Positions 27,871-34,498 of a DNA stretch of 34,498 nt are shown in pieces; within the stretch, counting starts at the first letter, position 1, and the number at the start of each line of letters is the position of its first letter. Both the position numbers and the translations under genes were made by a program. Source of the DNA: an uncultured Bacteroidota bacterium (GTDB lineage Bacteria > Bacteroidota > Bacteroidia > 2-12-FULL-35-15); contig CAIQBY010000064.1 in NCBI GenBank assembly GCA_903870175.1, forward strand, positions 1 to 34,498. Reading direction: 5' to 3'. The notes under the pieces are model-generated. The model had not been told where the DNA came from and ran no database searches. It saw only the letters and a program-made list of their open reading frames with translations.

Positions 27871-29211
27871 TTATTTCAAGTTGCCATTTGCTTTATCAAA
27901 ATCTATCTTTGCAATTATAGCATCATATAAAGCATTGTAATAGTTTGTTTGCGTTTCCTGAAGTGCCGTCTCGGCAGTTACTAATTCAAGATTGGACCCG
28001 ATTCCCTGATCGTATTTCTTTTTCGCTACGTTCACCACATCTTCGGCAAGCTTGATATTTTTCTTTTGATTTTCGAGCGAAGAAGCTGCATTAGTAAGGT
28101 TAGCGATGGAAGAAGCTAAATCCAAATCAATTGATTTTTTAATAAAATCCATATTGTTTTCTGCCTGCTGAACATTAAGTTTTGCCTCTTGTACTTTCAC
28201 ACCGTGCTGAAACCCTGAAAATATAGGCATCTTAATAGTAGCACCAATTAATGCTGTTGGATACCAAGGTCTGTAGGTATCAAAAACATTAAAATCATTT
28301 CGAAATGCATTACCACTCAAATTACCATAAGCATAAGCAAATGGAAGGAAAGCTAAATTTTGACGCTTTAAATCAATCTTAGCCAATTTGAATTGAGTTT
28401 CCATAATTCCGTATTCAATTCGTTTTGAATAATCAAATTTATCAGGTTGAGCTAAAACTCCGATGTCAACTTTTACATCGTCCAGCTTATCTGTCAAAGA
28501 TAAGTCAGCATTCACATCCATTCCCATTTGATATTTCAAAAGATAAGTACCTACCTTTAATAATCTATTTATTTTTTCCTGTTCTACTATCAAATTATTA
28601 TAGGTAACTGTTATTCTGTCAAAATCTATTTTTTCTACAAAACCATTATCCATCAAAGCTTTTGTATCATCCATCGTTTTTTTAACTCTTGCAATATTTG
28701 CATCCATCAGCTTCAATCGTTCGGTACTTACAAGTACCATATAATAGGCTTTACTTACCGTTGCAGCCGTTTCAATTTTAGTACGCTGAACATTTTTTGT
28801 TGAAAGGCTAACATAAACTTTCGAGCCTTTTAATCCAATAATATAATCAGAACTGAAAAGTAATTGACTGGCATCAAACCCTGCAGTTGCCTGATATTGC
28901 AAACCAAATTTTACCGCAGCAAGCACTCCGGGAGGACCTCCAAAAGCCTCGGCAGGAAATACCTGAGTTGGAATTTCTATAAAATCTTTTACATCAAAAC
29001 TTGAATTAATTTGAGGCAAACCTGTTCCTATAGTTTCCGATACTCTTTTACGAGCTAATTCTTCAGTGATAGCAGCATTTTTAATATCATTTTGGTTTTG
29101 CATTGCAAATTCAACTGCCTGCTTCACCGAAAAAGAAAAGTTGTTTTTTGTTTGCCCAAAACAATTAACTACTGCTATTCCTAATCCTATTCCTATTATT
29201 ATTTTCTTCAT
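27871..29211 (-). CDS. TolC-family outer-membrane efflux protein
   Basis: The track starts at 29271, but the ATG at 29209-29211 begins a proper signal peptide (MKKIIIGIGLGIAVVNCFGQ), giving 446 residues; the extra 20 residues (KINQFEDLKNRTNK...) are unlike an exported protein's start. The TolC features are the repeated long amphipathic helices (FSVKQAVEFAMQNQNDIKNA near the N-terminus, AEDVVNVAKKKYDQGIGSNL near the C-terminus) and the closing LVTAETALQETQTNYYNALYD type segment. It forms the outer-membrane duct of the tripartite pump. It is the second gene of the operon, after the TetR gene. Confidence 0.94.
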   Translation of the reverse strand: MKKIIIGIGLGIAVVNCFGQTKNNFSFSVKQAVEFAMQNQNDIKNAAITEELARKRVSETIGTGLPQINSSFDVKDFIEIPTQVFPAEAFGGPPGVLAAVKFGLQYQATAGFDASQLLFSSDYIIGLKGSKVYVSLSTKNVQRTKIETAATVSKAYYMVLVSTERLKLMDANIARVKKTMDDTKALMDNGFVEKIDFDRITVTYNNLIVEQEKINRLLKVGTYLLKYQMGMDVNADLSLTDKLDDVKVDIGVLAQPDKFDYSKRIEYGIMETQFKLAKIDLKRQNLAFLPFAYAYGNLSGNAFRNDFNVFDTYRPWYPTALIGATIKMPIFSGFQHGVKVQEAKLNVQQAENNMDFIKKSIDLDLASSIANLTNAASSLENQKKNIKLAEDVVNVAKKKYDQGIGSNLELVTAETALQETQTNYYNALYDAIIAKIDFDKANGNLK

Positions 29212-29279
29212 TCTTTTAATTACTATTTTATTAGTTCGATTTTTCAAATCTTCAAATTGATTTATTTTCAAATTAAATT

Positions 29280-29894
29280 TTACTCATCTTCCATTACCTC
29301 TTTATATTTATTGAAGAGTTTATGTCCTTTAATATTACATATCCCTAACAAAAAATGGTCAAGTAAAGTTACCTGCACATCTAATATTCTAAATTTATCA
29401 GGAGGGAATATATCAGGATTAAAACCCATTTGTACTTGTTCAATTCTAAGTTTGGCAAGTATTTTAGCATTCAAGTCTGTTCTGACATAACCTTCCTTTA
29501 TCCCTCTTTCAATTGAGTCCTCAACCATTTTCGCCATACAGTTTTCTTTAAATACTATAAACTGTTTCCAGGCACCCGGATGATATTTTTGCAAATCATA
29601 AAATATATTAGGATGAACCTTTGAAAACATATTGCCCATGTGTTTCATCAAATTCAATACTTCCTCTATTACATTTTCCGAATCTTTTTGTATTTGTCGT
29701 AACTCATTCTCATCTTTTTTCAAACTTTCTGAAAGAAGTGTTTCCACCAATTCATTTTTGTCTGCAAAAAAGTGATAAATGGTTTTTTTAGATACTGCAA
29801 GATGTTTTGCAATATCATCCATTGTAATACTCTTAATTCCATACTTAAAAAACAGATCCTGAGCACCAAATAATATTCTTTCTTTTATTTCCAT
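29280..29894 (-). CDS. TetR family transcriptional regulator
   Basis: A 204-residue regulator with an N-terminal helix-turn-helix (about residues 23-49, ITMDDIAKHLAVSKKTIYHF) and a divergent ligand-binding C-terminal domain. It is the first gene of the tetR-tolC-MFP-RND-DUF4260 operon on the minus strand. A large inverted repeat overlapping its own promoter (29930-29961) points to autoregulation and to control of the whole pump operon; release by a pump substrate is the family's usual logic and is inferred here. Confidence 0.95.
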   Translation of the reverse strand: MEIKERILFGAQDLFFKYGIKSITMDDIAKHLAVSKKTIYHFFADKNELVETLLSESLKKDENELRQIQKDSENVIEEVLNLMKHMGNMFSKVHPNIFYDLQKYHPGAWKQFIVFKENCMAKMVEDSIERGIKEGYVRTDLNAKILAKLRIEQVQMGFNPDIFPPDKFRILDVQVTLLDHFLLGICNIKGHKLFNKYKEVMEDE

Positions 29895-29922
29895 TTTGTA
29901 TGAATTTTTTTATTTCGGGGTG

Positions 29923-29961
29923 CAAAACTATGGAAACATTTTTAATTTCCAACGTTTCCAT
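29923..29961 (-). promoter_or_regulatory. Efflux operon promoter overlapped by a probable TetR operator
   Basis: On the minus strand, TAGTTTTG (29923-29930) fits TAnnTTTG, with TTG at 29950-29952 and a 19-bp gap. An inverted repeat ATGGAAAC (29930-29937) / GTTTCCAT (29954-29961) with a 16-bp spacer spans the interval between the two promoter boxes. A repressor bound there would block RNA polymerase. The start site would be ~20 bp upstream of the tetR ATG. Confidence 0.78.
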
Positions 29962-30055
29962 GCAATTATTTTTTTTATAGAACTTAATGAACTGAAATCA
30001 TAATTGAAAAAAGAAGCTGTTTTACTGGAAAATGTATCAAAAGACAAAAAAATAG

Positions 30056-30088
30056 TTGCATTTTGTTTCTATTAATTTACCAACTTTG
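30056..30088 (+). promoter_or_regulatory. Weak promoter candidate for the first paralogue
   Basis: CAACTTTG (30081-30088) is one base off TAnnTTTG, with TTG at 30056-30058 and a 22-bp gap. It lies 30 bp before the ATG at 30119. The spacing is long, so confidence is low. Confidence 0.35.
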
Positions 30089-30118
30089 TAAAAACCCCAA
30101 TAATTTTATTATTGAACT

Positions 30119-30532
30119 ATGTCCCAAAATTTCCCACTATTTTCAGAAAGAGCAAAATCAGGGATAATGTTATTTGACAAATACGCAGTTTTTCTTCGTG
30201 ATGATGATATTATTCAGATTCAGATGAAAGATAACTTTGATTGTAAATTAGCCGATTCCCAAAAGATGCTGGAATGTATAATCCAGTTAAGCAACAACAA
30301 AAAATATCCTCTCCTGTCAATATATGGTCACAACAATTCTTTTACTAAAGAAGCAAAGGAGTTTGTCGCAAATAGCTCTTCTACTCTGGCAGATGGCTTA
30401 GTAGGATATAATGTAATATTTAATTTACTTGGCAATTTATATATTAAAATAAATCAGCCGAACAGACCTACCAGACTTTTCAACAATGTTGAAAATGCTG
30501 TTGAATGGCTCAAACAATTTAATTCGCATTAA
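30119..30532 (+). CDS. Small STAS-like hypothetical protein, paralogue 1
   Basis: A 137-residue soluble protein with no signal peptide. The pattern fits a small alpha/beta domain found in Bacteroidota and resembling SpoIIAA/STAS folds: YAVFLRDDDIIQIQMKDNF, KYPLLSIYG, KEAKEFVANSS, GNLYIKINQPNRPTRLFNNV, WLKQF. The family label is from memory and not certain. It is about 58% identical, with no gaps, to the next gene (30668), so the two are a tandem duplication. Its function is unknown; a signalling or anti-anti-sigma-like role would be a guess. Confidence 0.75.
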   Translation: MSQNFPLFSERAKSGIMLFDKYAVFLRDDDIIQIQMKDNFDCKLADSQKMLECIIQLSNNKKYPLLSIYGHNNSFTKEAKEFVANSSSTLADGLVGYNVIFNLLGNLYIKINQPNRPTRLFNNVENAVEWLKQFNSH

Positions 30533-30667
30533 TTCGGATAGTTGTTATCAGCACTATTTTAAATTCCATATATATTTCGAAATTGATATTAATTAACCGG
30601 TTGATATAATTTTATCATTACATTTGAACATCTATTTTTACCATCACCAAATTAATACTCAATTCCA

Positions 30668-31081
30668 ATGGAAACAAAATTTCCTTTATTTTCTGAACTC
30701 GCGAAATCTGAAATATTAGAATTCGAATATTACGCTGTTTTTCTGCGGAAAGATAACATAGTGCAAATTCAAATTAAAGATAATTTCGAATGTGAATTGG
30801 AAGACTCAAAAAGAATTTTGGAATGTATAAAACACGTGAGCAAAAAAAATAAATATCCTTTACTTGCTATTTATTCCAATTTCAACTCTTTCAGCAAAGA
30901 AGCTACAGCTCTTGTTGCAAAACATACTTTAACAGTTGCAGATGCTTTAGTCGGCAATGGTGTGGCGTTCAAAATTGTCGGCAATTTTTATCTCAATATC
31001 AATAAACCGGTTCGTCCTACCCGACTCTTTAATGATGTCGAAAGTGCTCTTCTTTGGCTTGAGCAATTTTATCCTGAATAA
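30668..31081 (+). CDS. Small STAS-like hypothetical protein, paralogue 2
   Basis: A 137-residue protein, the same length as its upstream neighbour and alignable to it end to end. The most conserved parts are YAVFLR, VQIQIKDNFECEL, YPLLAIY, VGNFYLNINKP and RPTRLFNDVE with a final WLEQF. The 135-bp gap between the two genes is A/T-rich, with a small AACCGGTT palindrome and no terminator, so each copy may have its own promoter. It is followed by a gene-free stretch with 21-bp array 2. The function is unknown. Confidence 0.75.
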   Translation: METKFPLFSELAKSEILEFEYYAVFLRKDNIVQIQIKDNFECELEDSKRILECIKHVSKKNKYPLLAIYSNFNSFSKEATALVAKHTLTVADALVGNGVAFKIVGNFYLNINKPVRPTRLFNDVESALLWLEQFYPE

Positions 31082-31275
31082 TACACAATTACCTTCCTCC
31101 CTCCTAAAACCTATTTTAATCAGCTTCAACACCAAAACCGTATTAATATTAAAAAACACTATACCTTATATTATAATGTATTAAATCGCCTTAAAAGGAA
31201 CATTTTGGAGAATTAAGTAAAAACGGCAGGTTATTAGCCAAAAAAACCCGCTTAGGCGACCGAAATTCTTGATTA

Positions 31276-31464
31276 CGGAAATGATTTCCGTAATCTCGGA
31301 ACTGATTTCCGTAACCTCGGAATTGATTTCCGTAACCTCGGAAATGATTTCCGAGACCTCGGAAATGGTTTCCGAGACCTCGGAAGTTGTTTCCGTAACC
31401 TCGAAAATCTGTTTCGAACCCTCGGAAATCATTTCCGTAATCACGGAAATCATTTCCGAGGTCG
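31276..31464. repeat. 21-bp dyad array 2: nine units, core CGGAAAT-N-ATTTCCG
   Basis: Units start at 31276, 31297, 31318, 31339, 31360, 31381, 31402, 31423 and 31444, again exactly 21 bp apart. The core CGGAAATGATTTCCG varies mainly at the centre. The 6-bp spacers complete a second dyad (CCGAGACCTCGG in the middle units). It lies in the 536-bp gap (31082-31617) between the end of paralogue 2 and the end of pabB; I see no gene in the rest of that gap. ORFs on both strands here show heptapeptide periodicity as a by-product. Confidence 0.93.
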
Positions 31465-31551
31465 AGAATTTGGGGTGCTTTTTCTGGTTTTTGAATTTTT
31501 ATTCAAGAGAAAAGAAGAAATATAGAGGAAAATGTTCCGCATTATAAAGTT

Positions 31552-31599
31552 AAAAAACAAAAATACCTGCAGCAATAAACATTGAGCAGGATTTTTTTT
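31552..31599. terminator. Possible bidirectional terminator after pabB
   Basis: CCTGC (31566-31570) and GCAGG (31586-31590) form a short stem. It has an A-rich left flank (T-rich on the minus strand, downstream of pabB) and eight T on the plus strand to the right. The stem is only 5 bp, so the call is moderate. Confidence 0.5.
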
Positions 31600-31617
31600 C
31601 AGCGAAAAAAAAGAAAA

Positions 31618-32925
31618 CTACAATTTGCCAAGCACTTCAAACATTGCCTTTGCCTTCAGCAAACATTCCTCATATTCCTTTTCCGCATCCGCTTTATCTG
31701 TAATCGCACTGCCTACCATAAAAGATAAATACTTGTTTTCGGCATTATATAAAATACTTCTTATAACCACATTAAAATCAAAATCGCCTTCTGGATTAAT
31801 ATAACCAACAGCTCCCGAATACAAACCCCTCTTGGTACTTTCGTATTGTTCAATAAGTTTCATCGAACTCACTTTTGGTGCACCAGTCATCGATCCCATC
31901 GGAAAAGTACTTTTAATAATTTCGGCAAAATCACAATTTTCTTTCACCTCACAACTAATTGTAGAAATCATTTGATGCACTTGCTTAAAACTATAAATGC
32001 CAAAAAGCTCATCCACATTTACGCTTTTCCGCTTCGCCACTCGCGACAAATCATTACGTACCAAATCAACAATCATCACATTTTCACTTCGTTCCTTCTC
32101 ATCATTTTTCAATTTTAATTTAAGAAGTTCGTCCTCCTCTATATCTAAAGACCGTTTTATAGTTCCTTTAATTGGCTGCGAAATTAACCTGTTGCCACGT
32201 TTTTGTAGAAATCGTTCTGGGCTCGCACACATTAAAAAATGATTATTGAATTTACAATAAGCAGAAAAAGGAGCACGGGATATTGCATTTAATTTTTCAT
32301 AAATAGCAACAGTATTTATTGTAGTATTTTCAGCAAAAAATTCCTGACAAAAATTTATTTCGTAACTATCTCCTCTGCTAATATGTTGTTTTAATTGATT
32401 CACAGCAGCAATATATTCATCTTTTGTAATCTTTGACTCAATAGAAATCTTTGAAATATTTTCCTGGACATTTTCTTTCTGATCAGAAAAGGCCATTTTA
32501 TAAATTGCCTCAGCCTCTGATTGAGAAATAAAATCTTCATCATAAAAAACTGTAACATCGTTTTCAATAATTTGCAAAACTACTTTAGGAGAAAAGAAAC
32601 ATAATTCTGGAAAGCCAAGTCCATCATCATTATCTGACTTAAGCTGTTCTATTTTATTTTTGAAATCATAAGTAAAATATCCAAATAACCAGCCTTTACG
32701 TTCATCATAAAATTTCCGTAATCTCGAAAAACTGTCTTCGACATCAGTTAATATCAACTCCTGTGTAGCACTAATAGCAATGAGTTTAGAATATCGCAAA
32801 TGCTTCCTGTCATTAAATTCACTATTGGAATCCAATACGCATACGGTACCATAGCATTCGTTTAGTGCATCAATGTTAATGGTTGAGCAATCGGTATTAA
32901 TTATAAAAGATAATTCTTTAAACAT
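31618..32925 (-). CDS. pabB: Aminodeoxychorismate synthase component I
   Basis: A 435-residue chorismate-binding enzyme that makes 4-amino-4-deoxychorismate for folate synthesis, using ammonia from a glutaminase partner not seen here. The PIKGT motif (251-255, with Lys253) is the PabB form of the site that reads P(L/I)AGT in anthranilate synthase. Other conserved parts are [26 protein letters not shown] (287-296) and GSMTGAPK (344-351), with a late SGAVGY. It is intact and of normal length, and stands alone between array 2 and a REP-like element. Confidence 0.93.
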   Translation of the reverse strand: MFKELSFIINTDCSTINIDALNECYGTVCVLDSNSEFNDRKHLRYSKLIAISATQELILTDVEDSFSRLRKFYDERKGWLFGYFTYDFKNKIEQLKSDNDDGLGFPELCFFSPKVVLQIIENDVTVFYDEDFISQSEAEAIYKMAFSDQKENVQENISKISIESKITKDEYIAAVNQLKQHISRGDSYEINFCQEFFAENTTINTVAIYEKLNAISRAPFSAYCKFNNHFLMCASPERFLQKRGNRLISQPIKGTIKRSLDIEEDELLKLKLKNDEKERSENVMIVDLVRNDLSRVAKRKSVNVDELFGIYSFKQVHQMISTISCEVKENCDFAEIIKSTFPMGSMTGAPKVSSMKLIEQYESTKRGLYSGAVGYINPEGDFDFNVVIRSILYNAENKYLSFMVGSAITDKADAEKEYEECLLKAKAMFEVLGKL

Positions 32926-33032
32926 ATTTTATTTCTGAAACTCTTATTATTTCTCTTATTCAAAGATTTCTTTAGCGACTGCGAAATTAAAAAATATTGT
33001 TTTGCTTTCCTTTTCTTCTTCAAATTCAATTT

Positions 33033-33128
33033 TTTATTAGGTTGTCGGTTAATACCCCGAGGCTCTGCCTCGGAATTAAAAAAATCCTTTAACTGATACC
33101 TCGAGGCTCTGCCTCGGGGTAATTCATT
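33033..33128. repeat. 96-bp REP-like element, copy 2
   Basis: Identical by hand comparison to 22390-22485, same orientation, 10.6 kb away. It sits upstream of pabB and ~140 bp before the MraZ box. The minus-strand ORF 32901-33143 in the track runs through it and is not supported. The rest of the 32926-33331 gap holds only the MraZ box. Confidence 0.9.
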
Positions 33129-33265
33129 CCAACAAATGAACATTCCCGCATTTTTCTCCCACTGGAAAAAACCGCTTCGAAAAACATACTATTTCTATAC
33201 TGGTATTATGTTTTGTCGAAATTTTATTCAGGTACTAAAACTTCTTTCAGGATAAAGTTTTCAAC

Positions 33266-33292
33266 AAAGTGGTAGAAAGTGGTAAAAAGTGG
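33266..33292 (+). promoter_or_regulatory. MraZ box: three AAAGTGG direct repeats
   Basis: AAAGTGG occurs at 33266, 33276 and 33286, exactly 10 bp apart, 40 bp before mraZ. Direct GTGG-type repeats at helical spacing are the known binding site of MraZ, which regulates its own dcw operon. Confidence 0.88.
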
Positions 33293-33331
33293 GATAATTA
33301 TATTTATTTTTACACCGCTTAATAAAAAGTA

Positions 33332-33796
33332 ATGGATAGTTTATTTGGAGTATATCAATGTAGTGCAGATGCGAAAGGGCGTGTAATGCTTCCTGTTGCA
33401 TTTAAAAAGCAACTCGCCAAAGAACTTACCGAAGGATTTGTGATTAAGCGCAGCATTTTCAGCAAATCGCTGGAATTATTTCCAATGTCCACCTGGAACG
33501 AAACCTCCAAAACAGTAAACAAGTTGAATAAGTTTAATAAAAAGAATGTGGAGTTTATTCGCTTGTTCAACTATGGTGTAATGGAAGTTGCACTGGACGC
33601 AAATGGTCGTTATTTGATATCAAAAGACCTGATGACTTTTGCTAAAATCACCAAGGATATTGTGATGGCAGCTGCCGGTGACCGAATAGAAATCTGGGAC
33701 AAAAAATCATACGAGAAATTTATTAATAGTGGTACTACTGATTTTGAAAAATTAGCTGAAGATGTAATGGGCGGTATAACTCCTGATAACAACTAA
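33332..33796 (+). CDS. mraZ: Transcriptional regulator MraZ
   Basis: A 154-residue MraZ with two SpoVT/AbrB-like swapped-hairpin halves. Each carries its signature: DAKGRVMLP (about 13-21) and DANGRYLIS (about 89-97). FxVIKRSIFSKSLELFP and NKFNKKNVEFIRLFNYG connect them. MraZ forms ring oligomers that bind direct repeats ahead of the division and cell-wall (dcw) cluster; such repeats are present 40 bp upstream. The next gene, rsmH, starts 6 nt after the stop, the standard dcw order. Confidence 0.96.
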   Translation: MDSLFGVYQCSADAKGRVMLPVAFKKQLAKELTEGFVIKRSIFSKSLELFPMSTWNETSKTVNKLNKFNKKNVEFIRLFNYGVMEVALDANGRYLISKDLMTFAKITKDIVMAAAGDRIEIWDKKSYEKFINSGTTDFEKLAEDVMGGITPDNN

Positions 33797-33802
33797 GCTA
33801 AG

Positions 33803-34498
33803 ATGGAGTACCATAACCCTGTTCTTTTAAAAGAGTGTATAGAAGGCTTAAATATAAATCCAAAAGGAATTTATGTTGACGTAACATTTGGAGGCGGAGG
33901 TCATTCAAGAGAAATATTAAAGCATTTAACAACCGGTAAATTATATGCTTTTGATCAGGATGATGATGCTTTGAAAAATAAAATTGAAGATGAACGATTT
34001 GTTCTAATAAAACAAAACTTCAAGTATCTCAAGAATTTCCTCAAAATGTATGACGCATTACCAATTGACGGTTTGCTTGCTGATTTAGGAGTTTCCTCAC
34101 ATCAATTTGATGAAGCAGGAAGAGGGTTCTCTATTCGCTTTGATGCAAAACTGGATATGCGAATGGATAGAAATATCAAACAAACGGCTGCAGATATTAT
34201 CAATACATACAGTGAAGAGGATTTGAAACGGATTTTTAAAGTGTATGGAGAGGTTGATAATGCAGGAAGATTAGCCAATGTAATATTTCATTCAAAGAAA
34301 GAAAAAAAAATAAATACAGTGAATGATTTAAAAGCAGCCATTGAGAAATGTGTGAAGCGAGGAAGAGAGAATCAATATCATGCACAGGTATTTCAGGCAT
34401 TACGAATTGAAGTCAATAAGGAGTTGGATGCTTTGCAGGAATTGCTTTTACAAAGTTTAGAAGTGTTGAAGCCTGGAGGAAGATTGGTAGTGATTTCA
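33803..34498 (+). CDS. rsmH: 16S rRNA m4C1402 N4-methyltransferase RsmH (3' partial)
   Basis: This gene is missing from the ORF track because it has no stop before the window ends. From ATG 33803 there are 232 open codons. Start MEYHNPVLLKECIEGLN, SAM-binding loop DVTFGGGGHSREIL, acidic motif AFDQDDDAL, then LLADLGVSSHQFDEAGRGFS and RMDRN, with HAQVFQALRIEVNKEL and LKPGGRLVVIS at the edge. The enzyme methylates C1402 in the ribosomal P site. It follows mraZ by 6 nt as the second dcw-cluster gene. The full protein is usually ~300 residues, so about a quarter is outside. Confidence 0.96.
   Translation, partial: MEYHNPVLLKECIEGLNINPKGIYVDVTFGGGGHSREILKHLTTGKLYAFDQDDDALKNKIEDERFVLIKQNFKYLKNFLKMYDALPIDGLLADLGVSSHQFDEAGRGFSIRFDAKLDMRMDRNIKQTAADIINTYSEEDLKRIFKVYGEVDNAGRLANVIFHSKKEKKINTVNDLKAAIEKCVKRGRENQYHAQVFQALRIEVNKELDALQELLLQSLEVLKPGGRLVVIS

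Noticed and set aside
31181-31547. ORFs on both strands with coiled-coil-like heptads (SEVTETISEV type)
   Set aside because: They are a by-product of 21-bp array 2, whose dyad symmetry gives similar peptides on both strands. No plausible start signal is visible.
32901-33143. 80-aa minus-strand ORF
   Set aside because: It spans the REP-like copy 2 and overlaps the start of pabB; low-complexity Lys/Asn sequence.

Overview
The window comes from a low-GC member of the Bacteroidota. Three lines of evidence support this. First, two secreted proteins end in the gliding-motility-associated (type B) C-terminal domain of the type IX secretion system (T9SS), and one of them is followed by a PorP/SprF family partner. 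Second, several intergenic regions carry a -7 box of the form TAnnTTTG with a TTG about 17-20 bp upstream. Third, gene starts have A-rich leaders without Shine-Dalgarno sequences. TAG is a normal stop here (rpsL and rpsG end with it). I cannot name a genus.

Layout. Positions 2-8254 hold the 3' part of a giant repeat adhesin with a T9SS type B domain; it runs off the left edge. Positions 8255-10900 are an accessory patch: a candidate small structured RNA, two small hypothetical genes, a YoeB-type toxin-antitoxin pair, a 21-bp dyad array, and a gene broken by an in-frame amber codon. Positions 11075-16648 are the str operon joined to the first part of the S10 operon (rpsL, rpsG, a DUF4177-like insert, fusA, rpsJ, rplC, rplD, rplW). 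It stops at a strong terminator after rplW instead of continuing into rplB. Positions 16847-21556 hold a second T9SS type B protein (beta-propeller/PKD) and its PorP/SprF partner. A minus-strand orphan gene follows at 21568-22188. Then comes a 650-bp non-coding block with a nested-palindrome element, one copy of a 96-bp REP-like element and another 21-bp array. Positions 22840-29961 are a minus-strand operon: TetR regulator, TolC-like channel, membrane fusion lipoprotein, RND pump and DUF4260 protein. Its promoter is overlapped by a palindrome that is a good candidate for the TetR operator. Positions 30119-31081 hold two tandem paralogues, followed by a third 21-bp array. Positions 31618-32925 encode PabB on the minus strand. 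The second 96-bp REP-like copy follows, then mraZ with a three-repeat MraZ box, and rsmH, which runs off the right edge (start of the dcw cluster).

The most unusual signal is a set of three intergenic arrays (9910-10098, 22579-22725, 31276-31464). They are unrelated in sequence but share one design: exact 21-bp periodicity with no indels over 9, 7 and 9 units, each unit centred on a short inverted repeat, with a weaker second dyad between units. Twenty-one bp is two helical turns, so every dyad faces the same side of the DNA. Two of the arrays lie upstream of small orphan genes. I do not recognise this as a named element.

All coordinates and identities were worked out by eye, with no searches or folding programs.
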